The position numbers were made by a program, and so were the translations under genes. A stretch of DNA of 64,000 nt from Oryzias latipes (Eukaryota > Chordata > Actinopteri > Beloniformes > Adrianichthyidae). Shown here piece by piece: positions 52,801 to 62,525 of this stretch. Under the pieces are notes generated by a model. The model had not been told where the DNA came from and made no database searches. It saw only the letters and a list, made by a program, of their open reading frames with translations. The stretch lies in NCBI RefSeq assembly GCF_002234675.1, contig NC_019879.2, positions 20,094,855 to 20,158,854 of the forward strand. The letters are read 5' to 3'. Positions within the stretch are counted from its first letter, which is position 1. The number at the start of each line of letters is the position of its first letter.

Positions 52801-54176
52801 AAAAATGTTCAAATTAACGTACAATTCACCTTCAGTGGTTCTACATTTTATCTCCAACTTTTTCCTTTATTTCATTACTATTAATATCACTTTTAATAAA
52901 AATCAGTCAAATAAAAACAAATGAATGCACACATTTGATTATGAAACCACTGAATGTGAATAAATCATGTTCATTACCAAATCAAACACTGTGTTTAAAG
53001 TTAAGCTTGATTTAGGACAAGCAGAACGACCTCAAGATACTTAAGCCCCTTTTTGTATTAACCTCTGTCAGCAGCATTTAAAAACGTGTAAGCCATACTA
53101 AAAAAACAGTGAACTATTGAAAGAAAATGTCCAAAATCACAAAATAAAATCATCTCTGTCCAAAAACAATTACTTAAACAAAAAAAAAAGATTATTTGGG
53201 GTGCCCTAAATAGAGAAATGAGCCAAAAAATAAGGACAAGATCCAGGCCCATCAGCACGGAATTTGGCTTTCATTTTGAGCATGCCGTGACTGAGCAGCA
53301 GGCTGGATGGGGGTTTCCTTACCGCATGGTGGTTACTAAACAGCGAGCATGGTCTCACCGCTGAAGGAGGTATGATTTTATTAAAACTCCTTGCAGCTCT
53401 AATCAATGAAGCCGCAGTTTTACCATGACTTGACTGCGCTGACGAGGAAGTGAATACAAAAGAACTGGGAGACATCTTCAGGTCGTTCGATTTCAACTTC
53501 AATTCCTACTTTGACAAGCGATAAATTTCCAACACATGATCGGAAAAAAACTCATAGCGGCAGCCAGTAATTATATACTTGTAAATTAACCCCACTCAGA
53601 GAATTGTCTGTTATGTAAATATGCAATATACTATCAAATAAAACACATTTTCAACAAATTATATGACATTTCACAGAAGGAACGTTAATGATCTAGTACA
53701 TTCTATGAGTTCGGTGCACGATTGTACACGAGCTAACAAAAACAAAGCGCAGCATGGCACCTATTTAGATTTGGACAAAGTTAAAACACCAATTCTGAAT
53801 TTTGGAACGTTCTACATTTCAGTGGGCAGTCGTGCCCAAATTATAACTAAATTAACGTTCGTGGGGCCTGCGGCCTAGCTATCAATCAGAAGCTAGCGTT
53901 AGCTACTAGCTAGCTAAAACTGACGTTTATTGCTAAGCAATTAATAAGATAAACGACTCAAATATAACATGTACATCATTTACAATGAAATTCTCGGGGG
54001 GATGAGGTATTCAAGGAAATCGAGAACGTTATTTATAGAGACAAAATAAAGATTAAGATAATACGTTAATTTTGACAGTTCAAACAAAACACAATAATTC
54101 AGTTACGTGCAATAAACGTGTTTTTAAAAATTGTCACAAAGTTTATACGTACCCGGCCTTTGCTGTTATCGCTCAT
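49877..54176 (-). CDS. tra2b: Transformer-2 protein homolog beta (8 coding exons, 286 aa)
   Basis: Exons in transcript order: 54176-54153, 52116-51959, 51871-51709, 51514-51326, 51209-51094, 50311-50183, 50045-49975, 49887-49877 (stop TAA). All junctions are GT-AG and in phase; 861 bases. The protein starts MSDNSKGR, then an RS1 domain (residues about 9-100), a single RRM (about 122-200) with LGVFGLSL and RNP1 RGFAFVYF at 163-170, the linker GRPTY, a Gly/Arg/Tyr-rich stretch (GGGGGGPGG, repeated DRGY) and an RS2 tail ending [12 protein letters not shown]. Tra2-beta is a nuclear SR-like splicing activator that binds GAA-rich exonic enhancers. [16 protein letters not shown] and the igf2bp2 neighbour favour TRA2B over TRA2A. 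Human TRA2B is 288 residues. Confidence 0.96.
52117..54152 (-). other. tra2b intron 1
   Basis: About 2 kb and mostly AT-rich, but with two distinct blocks: a GAA/GAAG-rich block on the transcript strand (about 52466-52704) and a GC-richer, non-repetitive block (about 53210-53520) with exon-like splice sites. In mammals this intron carries an ultraconserved, autoregulated exon with stop codons. Confidence 0.6.
53323..53438 (-). other. tra2b: Candidate tra2b poison exon
   Basis: Acceptor-like TTCACTTCCTCGTCAG|CGC and donor-like CATGCG|GTAAGG bound 116 bases in intron 1. Joined after exon 1 it reads only 11 codons before TGA. The surrounding block is GC-richer than the rest of the intron. By analogy with human TRA2B exon 2 this could be an unproductive exon; homology was not tested. 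Confidence 0.35.
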
Positions 54177-54300
54177 TTTTATGAACAATGACTACACCAG
54201 ACTAGCAGGTGTTTTTTTCTTTTCTTTTTTCACTATTCTAGCCGGCTGGGCTGCGCGCGCAGTGTGCGCAATGATTGTGATGTCATCATAGTTGCTCCTC
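54177..54300 (-). promoter_or_regulatory. tra2b: tra2b 5'UTR and core promoter
   Basis: Upstream of the ATG lies a pyrimidine/purine-rich stretch, then GGGCTGCGCGCGCAGTGTGC and TGATGTCATCA (CRE/ATF-like, near 54279). The region is TATA-less, consistent with a housekeeping promoter. The start site is not defined. Confidence 0.45.
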
Positions 54301-55005
54301 CTACAAGGTTTTCACATTGGTGAAAAATCTTTTAACATCCTGCCAGCAGGTGGCCTTAAAAACCGGAAGTTATGCTTAAATTCCCAAATCTTTAATTTGT
54401 TTTCTTTATTTTTTCTTAATTAAACAGCCAATCTAAAAAAAAGGGTTATTCAAAATGTACTAAATAAATGTAAGTTATTTTTAAATAAACAATAAAAAAT
54501 ATGCTGTTGCTGAATTACTTAAAAGCAGATTTAAAGTTAATGTTGAAACCTAAATTTTTTGTGATCTGAATGAGGAAACTTTGGAACTTTTTTTTTCTCT
54601 TGTAAATGTTCCAAGGTTTTCTGGATTAACATTAGAAAGTTGATTAATCTTAAACTTTACATACCCCTTTTGTGTGCTTCAGCTATTAAATTGTTTATGC
54701 ATAATCTAGATTTTTCATTCTCAAATGTTATTGATAGGCCATTATTTTATTACCTGTCAAATATCACATTCATTCCAATAAATGGAAAGTCAGCAAACGA
54801 TCCTTCCCATGTTTTATAAATAAATTCAGAACCATGCAAACCAGGGAAATTAGTGTACTAACATTTCTGTGTTCAAAAAAGATCACTTCAGTACTGGTGA
54901 CAGGGAGACAGAATAACAAACAAACAAAACTATTTTTACATTATTTAGAGCAATATTTGACTGGTACACAAATAAATATGTCCCTAAATACAATATAATA
55001 TATAT
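54301..55005. other. Intergenic region upstream of tra2b
   Basis: AT-rich; no gene or repeat with clear limits seen. Confidence 0.5.
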
Positions 55006-55007
55006 TA

Positions 55008-56181
55008 CCAAAACTATTGGCTCACCTGCCTTGTCTCACATACTGAAGTGCCATCCCATTTCTAACCCATAGAGTTCAATATGATGTCGGTCCACCTTTT
55101 GCAGCTTTTACAGCTTCAACCCTTCTGGGAAGACTGTGCATAAGGTGAAATTTTTGACCATTCTCCGAAAAGTGCATTGGTGAGGTCACACACTGATGTT
55201 GATGGAGAAGGCCTGGCTCTCAGTCTTCGCTCTAATTCCTCCCAGAGGTGTTTTATCAGATTCTGTGCAGCCCAGTCAAGTTCATCCACACCAGACTCTG
55301 TCATCCATGTCTTTATGGACCTTGCTCTGTGCACAGTCATGTTGGAAGAGGAAGGGGCCTCTCCAAACTGTTCCCACAAGGTTGGGAGCATGGACTTGTC
55401 CAAAATGTTTTGGAATCCTGAAGCATTTAGAGTCCTTTTCACTGGAACTACGGGGCCAAGCCCAAGTCCCGAAAAACAACACCACACCATAATTCCTCCT
55501 CCACCAAATTTTCCACTCTGCAGAATGTAGTCAGAAATGTACTGTTCTCCTGGCAACCTCCAAACCCAGACTCGTCCATCAGATGGATAGAAAAGCATGA
55601 TTCATCACTCTAGAAAAGGCGTCTCCACTGCTCTAGAGTCCAGTTGCGGCGTGCTTTACACCACTGCATCCGACACTTTGCATTAAACTTGATGATGTGT
55701 TGCTTGGATGCAGTTGCTCGGCCATGGAAACCCATTCCATGAAGCTCTCCGTGTACCATACTTGAGCTAAACTGAAGGTCACATGAAGTATGGAGCTTTG
55801 TAGCAATTTACTGTGAAGAAAGCCGGGGACCTCTTTGCACTATGCGCTTCGCTGACCCCTCTCCGTCAGTTTACGTGGCTTACCACTTGGAGGCTGAGTT
55901 GCTGGTGTTTCCTAACTCTTTCATGTTGTTATGATATATTACAGTTGACTGTGGAATATTTAGGAGCGAGGAAATTTCCCAGCTGGATTTGTTGCACAGG
56001 TAGCATCCTATGACAGTTCCATGGTAGAATTTACTGAGGTTCTGAGAGTGGCCCATTCTTTCGCAAATGTTTGTAAAAGCAGTCTGCACACCATATGTCT
56101 TGATTTTATACACCTGTGCCATGACCAAGTGATTAGGACTGCTGATTCTTATCATTTGGATGAGTGAGCGAATACCTTTGG
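55008..56181 (-). mobile_element. Decayed Tc1-like DNA transposon
   Basis: About 1.17 kb. Imperfect inverted ends (CCAAAACTATTGGCTCAC left; on the other strand from the right CCAAAGGTATTCGCTCAC) are flanked by TA (55006-55007, 56182-56183). The transposase runs on the minus strand. The N-terminal helix-turn-helix part is at about 56155-55880. The DDE part is at 55598-55116, with VWVWRLPGEQYISD, GGGGIMVWCCFSG and LIKHLWEELERRLRARP. The reading frame is broken by stops and frameshifts and the catalytic DLNPIEHLW region is altered, so it cannot encode active enzyme. Confidence 0.93.
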
Positions 56182-56183
56182 TA

Positions 56184-56699
56184 ACATCATATATATTGTC
56201 CCTAAATAGCTCAATTTTTACAGTATTCTATTAAAAAAAGCCTTTGAAAATTAATTAACTAAAATATTATGTTCAGATGGCTCCATATTCCCTTTGAATG
56301 CATGCCATGCACAGCATCAGATTTCTTAAAGCACACAGACTTCAACTACTAAAATTGATCTGACTTGAACCAGTTTCTCCAGTTGATGCCTGCCTGGTCT
56401 TGAACAAGTTTTTTTCTTTTAATTTGATATCTAAATATCTGTGAGACAAAAACCTAACCCTTTTTTTTCTTAGAACTGTCTTACATCTTCTTTTCACATT
56501 TGTACATCATTTTAATTTCTACTTTTCATTTTTAGTAGGTATCAACTTTTTCAAAGCAAGTTCAAATCAGATCAACCTTTTTATATAAAAAAACAAAAAA
56601 AAAAGAAAGAAAAAAGCCCTTTTTATACATTGCAACTCAAAATACTTAATTTATGGGGGTTTCTGTTCAAAAATATTCCATGCAAACGTTATGGTCATT
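56184..56699. other. Intergenic region between Tc1-like element and astacin gene
   Basis: AT-rich; no gene seen. Confidence 0.5.
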
Positions 56700-56705
56700 T
56701 TTATT
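56700..56705 (-). promoter_or_regulatory. Candidate poly(A) signal of the downstream astacin gene
   Basis: AATAAA on the minus strand about 350 bases after the stop at 57053. Confidence 0.4.
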
Positions 56706-57052
56706 GAAATGAAAACAAGCTGAGAAGGAGACAGAATGTTTTACAATTTTTTTGGGAGATTGAGCATCATCTCATACGAGTCCCCTGATGACTTGTACAT
56801 GATTTTGTGTTTCAAGAATGCAGCTTTTGGCTAAAAGGCAAGCATTTACTAACAATTAATAAACAGCATTTATATATTATGTAAATATTATCCCAATTTG
56901 ATGCAATATGAAAAAATAAGCTCATATATTGCTATTTTAATAAATTATTACTACAGAAAAAGTATTTTAAATGTTGCTCATCTAATCACAAAGGCACAAT
57001 GCACTAGATTTTATGTCTGGCGGGTCTTGGCAGCAGAACCGAGTGAAGTCAT

Positions 57053-58656
57053 TCACTCGTTAGCACCTACAGGGAAGAACAGAGAGAAAAATGAAATTAT
57101 CAATCATGTTTATCTTTCATGATCTTATTTAATGCACTGTGGAATATTAACTCACCACAGTCATACAGAACATTTATTTTATGCAGATCTAGAGCACTAG
57201 GTCCATCTCGTTGGCCAATAGGAATGTAAGGATCTGGTCTGGGGATAATTGTTGGCCCACCATCCCCAGAGAAGGCATACCTGCGTCAAAGATACAGCAA
57301 GTATATGGTTTAGTCACACAAGCATTAACGTGGAGAACATGTAATTAGATCAGATTGAAAAGGTTTACCGTCCGTAATGCATAACTGAGCTGTAGTCGTA
57401 TGGGCTGTTCAGATTGTTTGTTGCCTGTTTCCTGAAATTATGTGCATGATCTTTGACAAAGAAAAGAACATTAAATGCGTTTCATTCCATCTAAAGATTA
57501 TTACTAGTAAATTAAAGCCACCCTTCATCTGCATCCTGACCTGGCATGATGTTTTTCCATACAATTGTGACATAGTGGTCCCTATCTGAACGAGATTGCT
57601 CATGTACAAAGCCAAGGGCATGCATGAACTCGTGAGCAGCAATTCCTGACCACATGCACCCAGGAGTCTGTAGAGACAAGGTCTGACTTCCTCCAGTCTG
57701 CCCCAGAAATGACCAGCATCTTGGGATACAAAGACAATTCATTACAATGACCGCGTTGAAGTAAGGTTTGTGAGCAAATCATAAATTTGTTGCATTTTAC
57801 AGTTGTTTGATTAGAAATTGTTGTGATCACAATGCTAAAGAAACATGGAAGAAATCAGCCTCACCCATATCTGGGCTGAATATCAAGGAAGTGAGCCTCA
57901 TGTGTACGGGGAACAAATTTAATGCAAGTTCCAGAGGCAATATCCTGCATCCCAGTTTCTATAGTGATTCTGTCCATGTCATCTTTAACAGCAAAACATA
58001 AAAAAGGAACATGTAAATAAGAAAAAAAGAGTTTAATTTGGAAATAATACAATTACCAAATGGAAAGATTTTTACCATAAAGTGGAGAGACGATGTACGG
58101 TACATAAACAAATCCATCAACTGATTTTGGCCACAGACAAGTATTTCCAGGGCAATTTACAGCACTGCGTACGTAAGAATATGCAATGTCTCCATCTCTG
58201 ATTGACACTCCTCTGGGGGAACGTAGTCCTGAAAAAATACAGTTTTTACAAACTTTAGAAAGCTGTGAAAGTATAAAGGCAAATTTATCCAATTTACGGC
58301 TTCCTTACTGCTATTGACTTCCAGGATTTGATCCATTGCAGTTACTTCATCAAAGTCTGAGAGTTCATCTAAAAGGGGAAAAAACAGACTCATCTTAAGC
58401 TGAATTTACAGTAAAAATATAACCGCTTTTGGTCTACGAACTCACCTGAGTATTCCCTTCTCATCCTGAATTTGCCATCATGTGTAGCAGTTGAGTTCTA
58501 TAAAAGCGTTTGTCATGAATATCAGCAACAAATCAAATTCAATCCAAACGCACCCATGTGCGGAAAATATTTTTCATTGATACTGACCTTAACTGGAAGC
58601 ATGTCCACTTGGGTGAGCAACCCAAAGACACTCAGAAGCAGCATGGAAGAAAACAT
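57053..58656 (-). CDS. Six-cysteine astacin-family metalloprotease, copy A (9 exons, 283 aa)
   Basis: Exons: 58656-58588, 58497-58446, 58368-58309, 58228-58076, 57982-57865, 57719-57541, 57450-57369, 57280-57156, 57066-57053 (stop TGA). All phases join (852 bases). A hydrophobic signal peptide (MFSSMLLLSVFGLLTQVDM) is followed by a propeptide with the aspartate-switch-like IRDGD (70-74). The catalytic domain has the zinc site HEFMHALGFVHE (180-191) and Met-turn SVMHYGR (232-238). Cysteines are 86, 91, 131, 152, 172 and 279; the extra N-terminal pair marks the fish c6ast/hatching-enzyme/nephrosin group. There are no C-terminal CUB or EGF domains. A secreted, zymogen-activated endopeptidase is expected. 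Substrate unknown; a hatching role is possible but not shown. The exon 7 acceptor (CAAAG|ATCATGC) was chosen because it restores family residues and matches copy B phases. Confidence 0.92.
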
Positions 58657-58732
58657 AGCTGTGTTTAAGTTCTTTACCGGTTTGCTGTCTTCCAGTGCAA
58701 GACCTCAATGACGTCCCCACCCCTGCCGAATC

Positions 58733-58738
58733 TATATA
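58733..58738 (-). promoter_or_regulatory. TATA box of astacin copy A
   Basis: The minus strand reads GGTATATAGA about 80 bases upstream of the start codon, as expected for a short 5'UTR. Confidence 0.6.
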
Positions 58739-59574
58739 CCCTCCATCTCCTCCACTGCTCTGTACTGATTGGGCCCCTCATCTGTGATGAAGCACGGTCA
58801 AGACCTCTTATCATCTAGTGGGTGTAATTTACTCAAGTCACTACTAATCCACAACAGGTGGTCCTGATGCTGACCATCATTATTCAGCACTTTCAGAAGT
58901 GAGGCACTTGAAGGTGTTTTGCGGTTGGATGTGCCACAACTCAGCACTTGCTTTTTGAGGAGTAGGTTTCCACCCAGCCAGCAGACCCACAATTTGAGTC
59001 TGACTGAGCAGGCAACCTGTGATTTCATGATATACTATCAGATGATAATGACAACAATCATTTTGTCACATAGGTAAATATATAAAAACAAGATTTGATC
59101 CTCTTCCAAGTAGTATCCCTATTTTTACCCAAGGGGCTTGTTTGGAGGATTCAGGAGGAGGTTTTGATGTGTTTGTAAAATTGTTTCTATGGTGACAATA
59201 CAGCTGTTGCATAAAATATCTTATGATGCTATAAGGATGTAGTTTTCTAGTGAAACCATCCAAATGTTTTGTCTTAACTTCAAATATCAAGAGAAGATTT
59301 TTTCTTTTTTCTTTTGGCATGACCCATGCTCAGTTTTATTCTACAGCGATATGCACAAATTTGATTTATTAATGTATGATATTTTTATTATAATACATCA
59401 AAAGAGGACTTTTGTTCTTCAGACTGGATTCTTTAGCATTTATTTGTGGGTTACACCTTATAACGGAACAGGTTTGTACAAATTTGCCCTTCGCCTTTTC
59501 AAAATAAAGGGGTGTGTCAAGTTAAAATACACAAACTTCCACAAAAAAAGTCTAATACAAAGTTTAAATCAATA
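58739..59574. other. Spacer between tandem astacin genes
   Basis: Upstream sequence of copy A and downstream sequence of copy B; no exon seen. Confidence 0.5.
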
Positions 59575-59580
59575 TTTATT
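59575..59580 (-). promoter_or_regulatory. Poly(A) signal of astacin copy B
   Basis: AATAAA on the minus strand 65 bases after the stop codon. Confidence 0.6.
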
Positions 59581-59644
59581 CAACTCGCATGCATGATTCT
59601 ACATCGCTTTATCATAATGGGTCTTCCTCCAGCCTGCTTGGCTC

Positions 59645-61231
59645 TTAATCATCCTTCATACCTGCAGGAAAACACAAAGCAATAAGATTCAAGTGTTAAT
59701 AAATGGTTTTCACAATATTTTTTCTCAAGAAAATGCTTGAGGTTTGTATTATTTGTCACCTACCACATTGATAAAGCCTGTTGATTTTCAGCTTGTCAGT
59801 GTGACTGAGGGAAGATGCTTGGCCGAGTTTCATGTTCCTGTTGTTCTTGGCAACAAGAGTTGGTTGTCCGTCCATTGAGTAAGCATACCTTAATGAGATG
59901 TATTCAATGTTTTAAATTGCATGAAATTTCATAACATCAATTATGCACATAAAAAAAAGCTTACATCCCAAAGTGCATGATTGAACCGTAGTCGTATGGC
60001 AAGTCCAGACTGTCAGTCTTAAACTTCTCAAAGTTTCTCAGTCGATCTGTTGGATTCAGACACTGAGCCCATATTCTGGTTTTTGTTTGTACACAAACTT
60101 CTGAAATTACCTCTCCAAATGTTTGGCCACATAACGGTGATGTAGTTGTCACGGTCAAAGCGGGACTGCTCGTGCACAAAGCCCAGAGCATGCATAAACT
60201 CATGGGAAATCACTCCAACTTGCATGCAGTCGGGATTCTGGAGAGACAATGTCTGTCTTCCGCCACGAGCACCAAGGTAGGACCAGCACCTGGATTTAGA
60301 CATAAGCAAAGAAAGCAGGGATAAAACTAAGCTTTACATACATGTTCTTCCTAAAGGAGTTCTTTAGGAACAAAGTCAACCACAAAGTCTTAACAACAGT
60401 TCTTACCCAGACTTTGGCTGGATGTCAACATAGTCCCTCTGGTGAGTCTGAGGAACAAAGCGCACACAGGTACCCTCCTCTATGTTTTCCATCCCCTTCT
60501 TTATCAGCTTTACATCCGCCTCAGCTGTTAAGTTGTTTGAGAAAAAGGTACAAGCGATAAGCAATTGAAAATAAAGCAAAAGTTATACATTTCAATAAAT
60601 ATTATTTGCAGTATAATTATTTTATCAAATTTCAGAAAGAATACTGTAATCAGGTGAGATGGTATATGCAATGTAGACATGTCCATCCACTGATTTCGAC
60701 CAAAGGCAGCTGCGAGCAAAGCACATCTTAGATCGCCTTCCGGTGGAAACTGCGATATCTCCTTCTCTAAGAGTAGTCGTGCCGTCTATGATTCGAGAAG
60801 CTGACACAGACAGTGGAAATGAAGTTAGACAGGAACAGGCAAAATAAGTCACTTTATATATTACTAAATACTGAGCAAATTCCAAGTAGAAGCAAGGTAA
60901 ACTATGCTCAAATTACCATGATATTCGTTTGCTTTGATGATTTTGTCCATTGCTGTTCCTTCTTTATGCCTTTCAGGTTCTTTAAAAAGGAGAACTAAGT
61001 CATTGGGTGCTCTTTTTTGTAAGTTTTAAAGACATGTCCAATTAAAAATGTATATACCTGTGTAGCCAAGTGGGACCCATTTTGGGCTCAGCAGAAACTT
61101 CTGAGAAAAACAGAAAAGAAAATTTGTTATTAAAGGTTTTCATCGTGTAAAGACAACAGTTTTAAATTTACCTGAGCATGTACGGCTGAGAGACAGGTGG
61201 AAAGGACACAAAGGAGGATAATCTGCTCCAT
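59645..61231 (-). CDS. Six-cysteine astacin-family metalloprotease, copy B (9 exons, 280 aa), Met-turn Tyr replaced by Phe
   Basis: Exons: 61231-61172, 61100-61058, 60979-60917, 60800-60645, 60524-60407, 60289-60111, 60046-59965, 59888-59764, 59661-59645 (stop TAA). All phases join (843 bases). Exons 5-8 have exactly the lengths of copy A (118, 179, 82, 125), showing tandem duplication. Signal peptide MEQIILLCVLSTCLSAVHA; propeptide LREGD (66-70); zinc site HEFMHALGFVHE (176-187); cysteines 82, 87, 127, 148, 168, 275. The Met-turn reads SIMHFGM (228-234), so the conserved tyrosine after MH is Phe232. In crayfish astacin this tyrosine (Tyr149) ligates zinc and stabilises the transition state, so activity may be reduced. 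There is no premature stop or frameshift, so the protein looks maintained. Confidence 0.92.
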
Positions 61232-61286
61232 CTTTGCCAGTCAGATATGTCCCTCGTGTTGCCATTTGACTTGGACAAACTCCCAG

Positions 61287-61293
61287 CTTTATA
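61287..61293 (-). promoter_or_regulatory. TATA box of astacin copy B
   Basis: TATAAAG on the minus strand 56 bases upstream of the start codon. Confidence 0.65.
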
Positions 61294-62284
61294 GGTGTTC
61301 GTAGTCACACTCCTGACATAATACCCATGATTATATCAGGTAAATTATAGGGATGCCTGCTACTTGTTTGTGAGTGAGTTTAATCCCCCATTAGTTTTTT
61401 CTTTTTTTTTCTTTAAAGAACGTCTTCTGCAAGAGCATAATGTGAGGTCCCATTGTGTTTAATGACAACTCAACTTCAGTGACTAGCTTTAAATTAAACG
61501 CTTTAATGTTTGGCACAGGATTGGTACAATTTTAGGCTTTAGACATTGTGTACATTTACCAGGAGTACTGTTTTCTTTCTGCTGAAACTAACCTTAGCCT
61601 TGGTTCATGTGCTCTGTTCCGTTGCTGCTTTCAGAACAAAACATATTCTTATCCACAAGATCTTATTCATCACATACCTTATTTTTGTGTTGTAATATGT
61701 AGTCTTGCATGCAAGAAGTATTACACCGTAATTGCTGTCTGATGTAGAATATTATTTATGAATGTAATTTGGCACACAAATGACTTCAGGGACTGACATA
61801 ATTCAATTTTGGTCTCATTACTATTTTATGTAATAATGGAAATGCAGGCCGTGTTTCTTTTTAAGTCTAATGTAAAAAAAAGTCCTAATAAATTCCTAAT
61901 ATATAGAACTTTTCCTATTGTCATTGTTTTTTTGTATGATTTAAATGTTTTGAAAAAAGTAAAAATTGTTCCAATGTAGCATGCAAAGCTGTCATTAAAA
62001 CTGGAGACTTACATTTTAGTCAATCCTGTTGTTTTTTTTTTTTTGTTTTTTTTTCAAAACCTTCCAAAAGAAAACAAACAATAATGTATGCAACAAAATA
62101 ATAAAATTTGTATGGGTTTCTTGTCAAATATTTTGTCAAAAACTTTATTTGCATAATATCAATCACCGTAACTAAAGCTTCGTCGTCTTTGTTTATGAAT
62201 GCATGTTACTTCTCCTATTCCAACTCCAGAAAATTTAGATAAAGCAAAATATTGGAAAAAGTGAAAGGAGAAAAGAAAAAGCAA
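61294..62284. other. Intergenic region upstream of astacin copy B
   Basis: AT-rich sequence with T-runs near 62030-62050. No gene seen. The end next to the tRNA contains its T-run terminator. Confidence 0.5.
62270..62284 (-). terminator. Pol III terminator of tRNA-Lys
   Basis: The transcript strand reads GTTGCTTTTTCTTTT just after the tRNA 3' end, a typical T-run terminator. Confidence 0.7.
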
Positions 62285-62357
62285 CGCCCGAACAGGGACT
62301 TGAACCCTGGACCCTCAGATTAAAAGTCTGATGCTCTACCGACTGAGCTATCCGGGC
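62285..62357 (-). tRNA. tRNA-Lys (anticodon TTT)
   Basis: 73 bases, no intron. The acceptor stem GCCCGGA pairs with TTCGGGC, discriminator G. The anticodon loop CTTTTAA carries TTT. Box A (TAGCTCAGTCGG) and box B (GGTTCAAGTCC) are intact, as are the D and T stems. It looks like a standard functional vertebrate nuclear tRNA. Unlike a SINE head it is followed at once by a terminator. Confidence 0.97.
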
Positions 62358-62400
62358 TCTGCTGCTATCGCCGTACGCAGTCTTTATAAACATAGCTCGC

Positions 62401-62508
62401 AACCTGCCACTGCACGGTTTCAGATGCAATATAGCTAGCACCAGCCACCACACGGTTTCGGATTCTATACAGCTAGCGCCTGCTACCACACGGTTTCGGA
62501 TTAAATCT
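62401..62508. repeat. Short tandem repeat, about 38-bp unit, 2.8 copies
   Basis: Units at 62401-62439, 62440-62477 and 62478-62508 share CACGGTTTCGGAT and the TATACAGCTAGC end. They lie between the divergent tRNA-Lys and coiled-coil gene, directly upstream of both. Confidence 0.75.
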
Positions 62509-62525
62509 GTCAAAACGCCTGCAAC

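Noticed and set aside
55177-55530. Plus-strand frames over the Tc1-like element
   Set aside because: Antisense to the transposase, which reads on the minus strand.
57515-57541. Extended exon 6 of astacin copy A with donor GG|GTGGCT
   Set aside because: It joins a downstream AG in frame, but GTCAGG at 57540 with acceptor CAAAG at 57451 matches copy B phases and restores the NFRKQATNNLN family residues.
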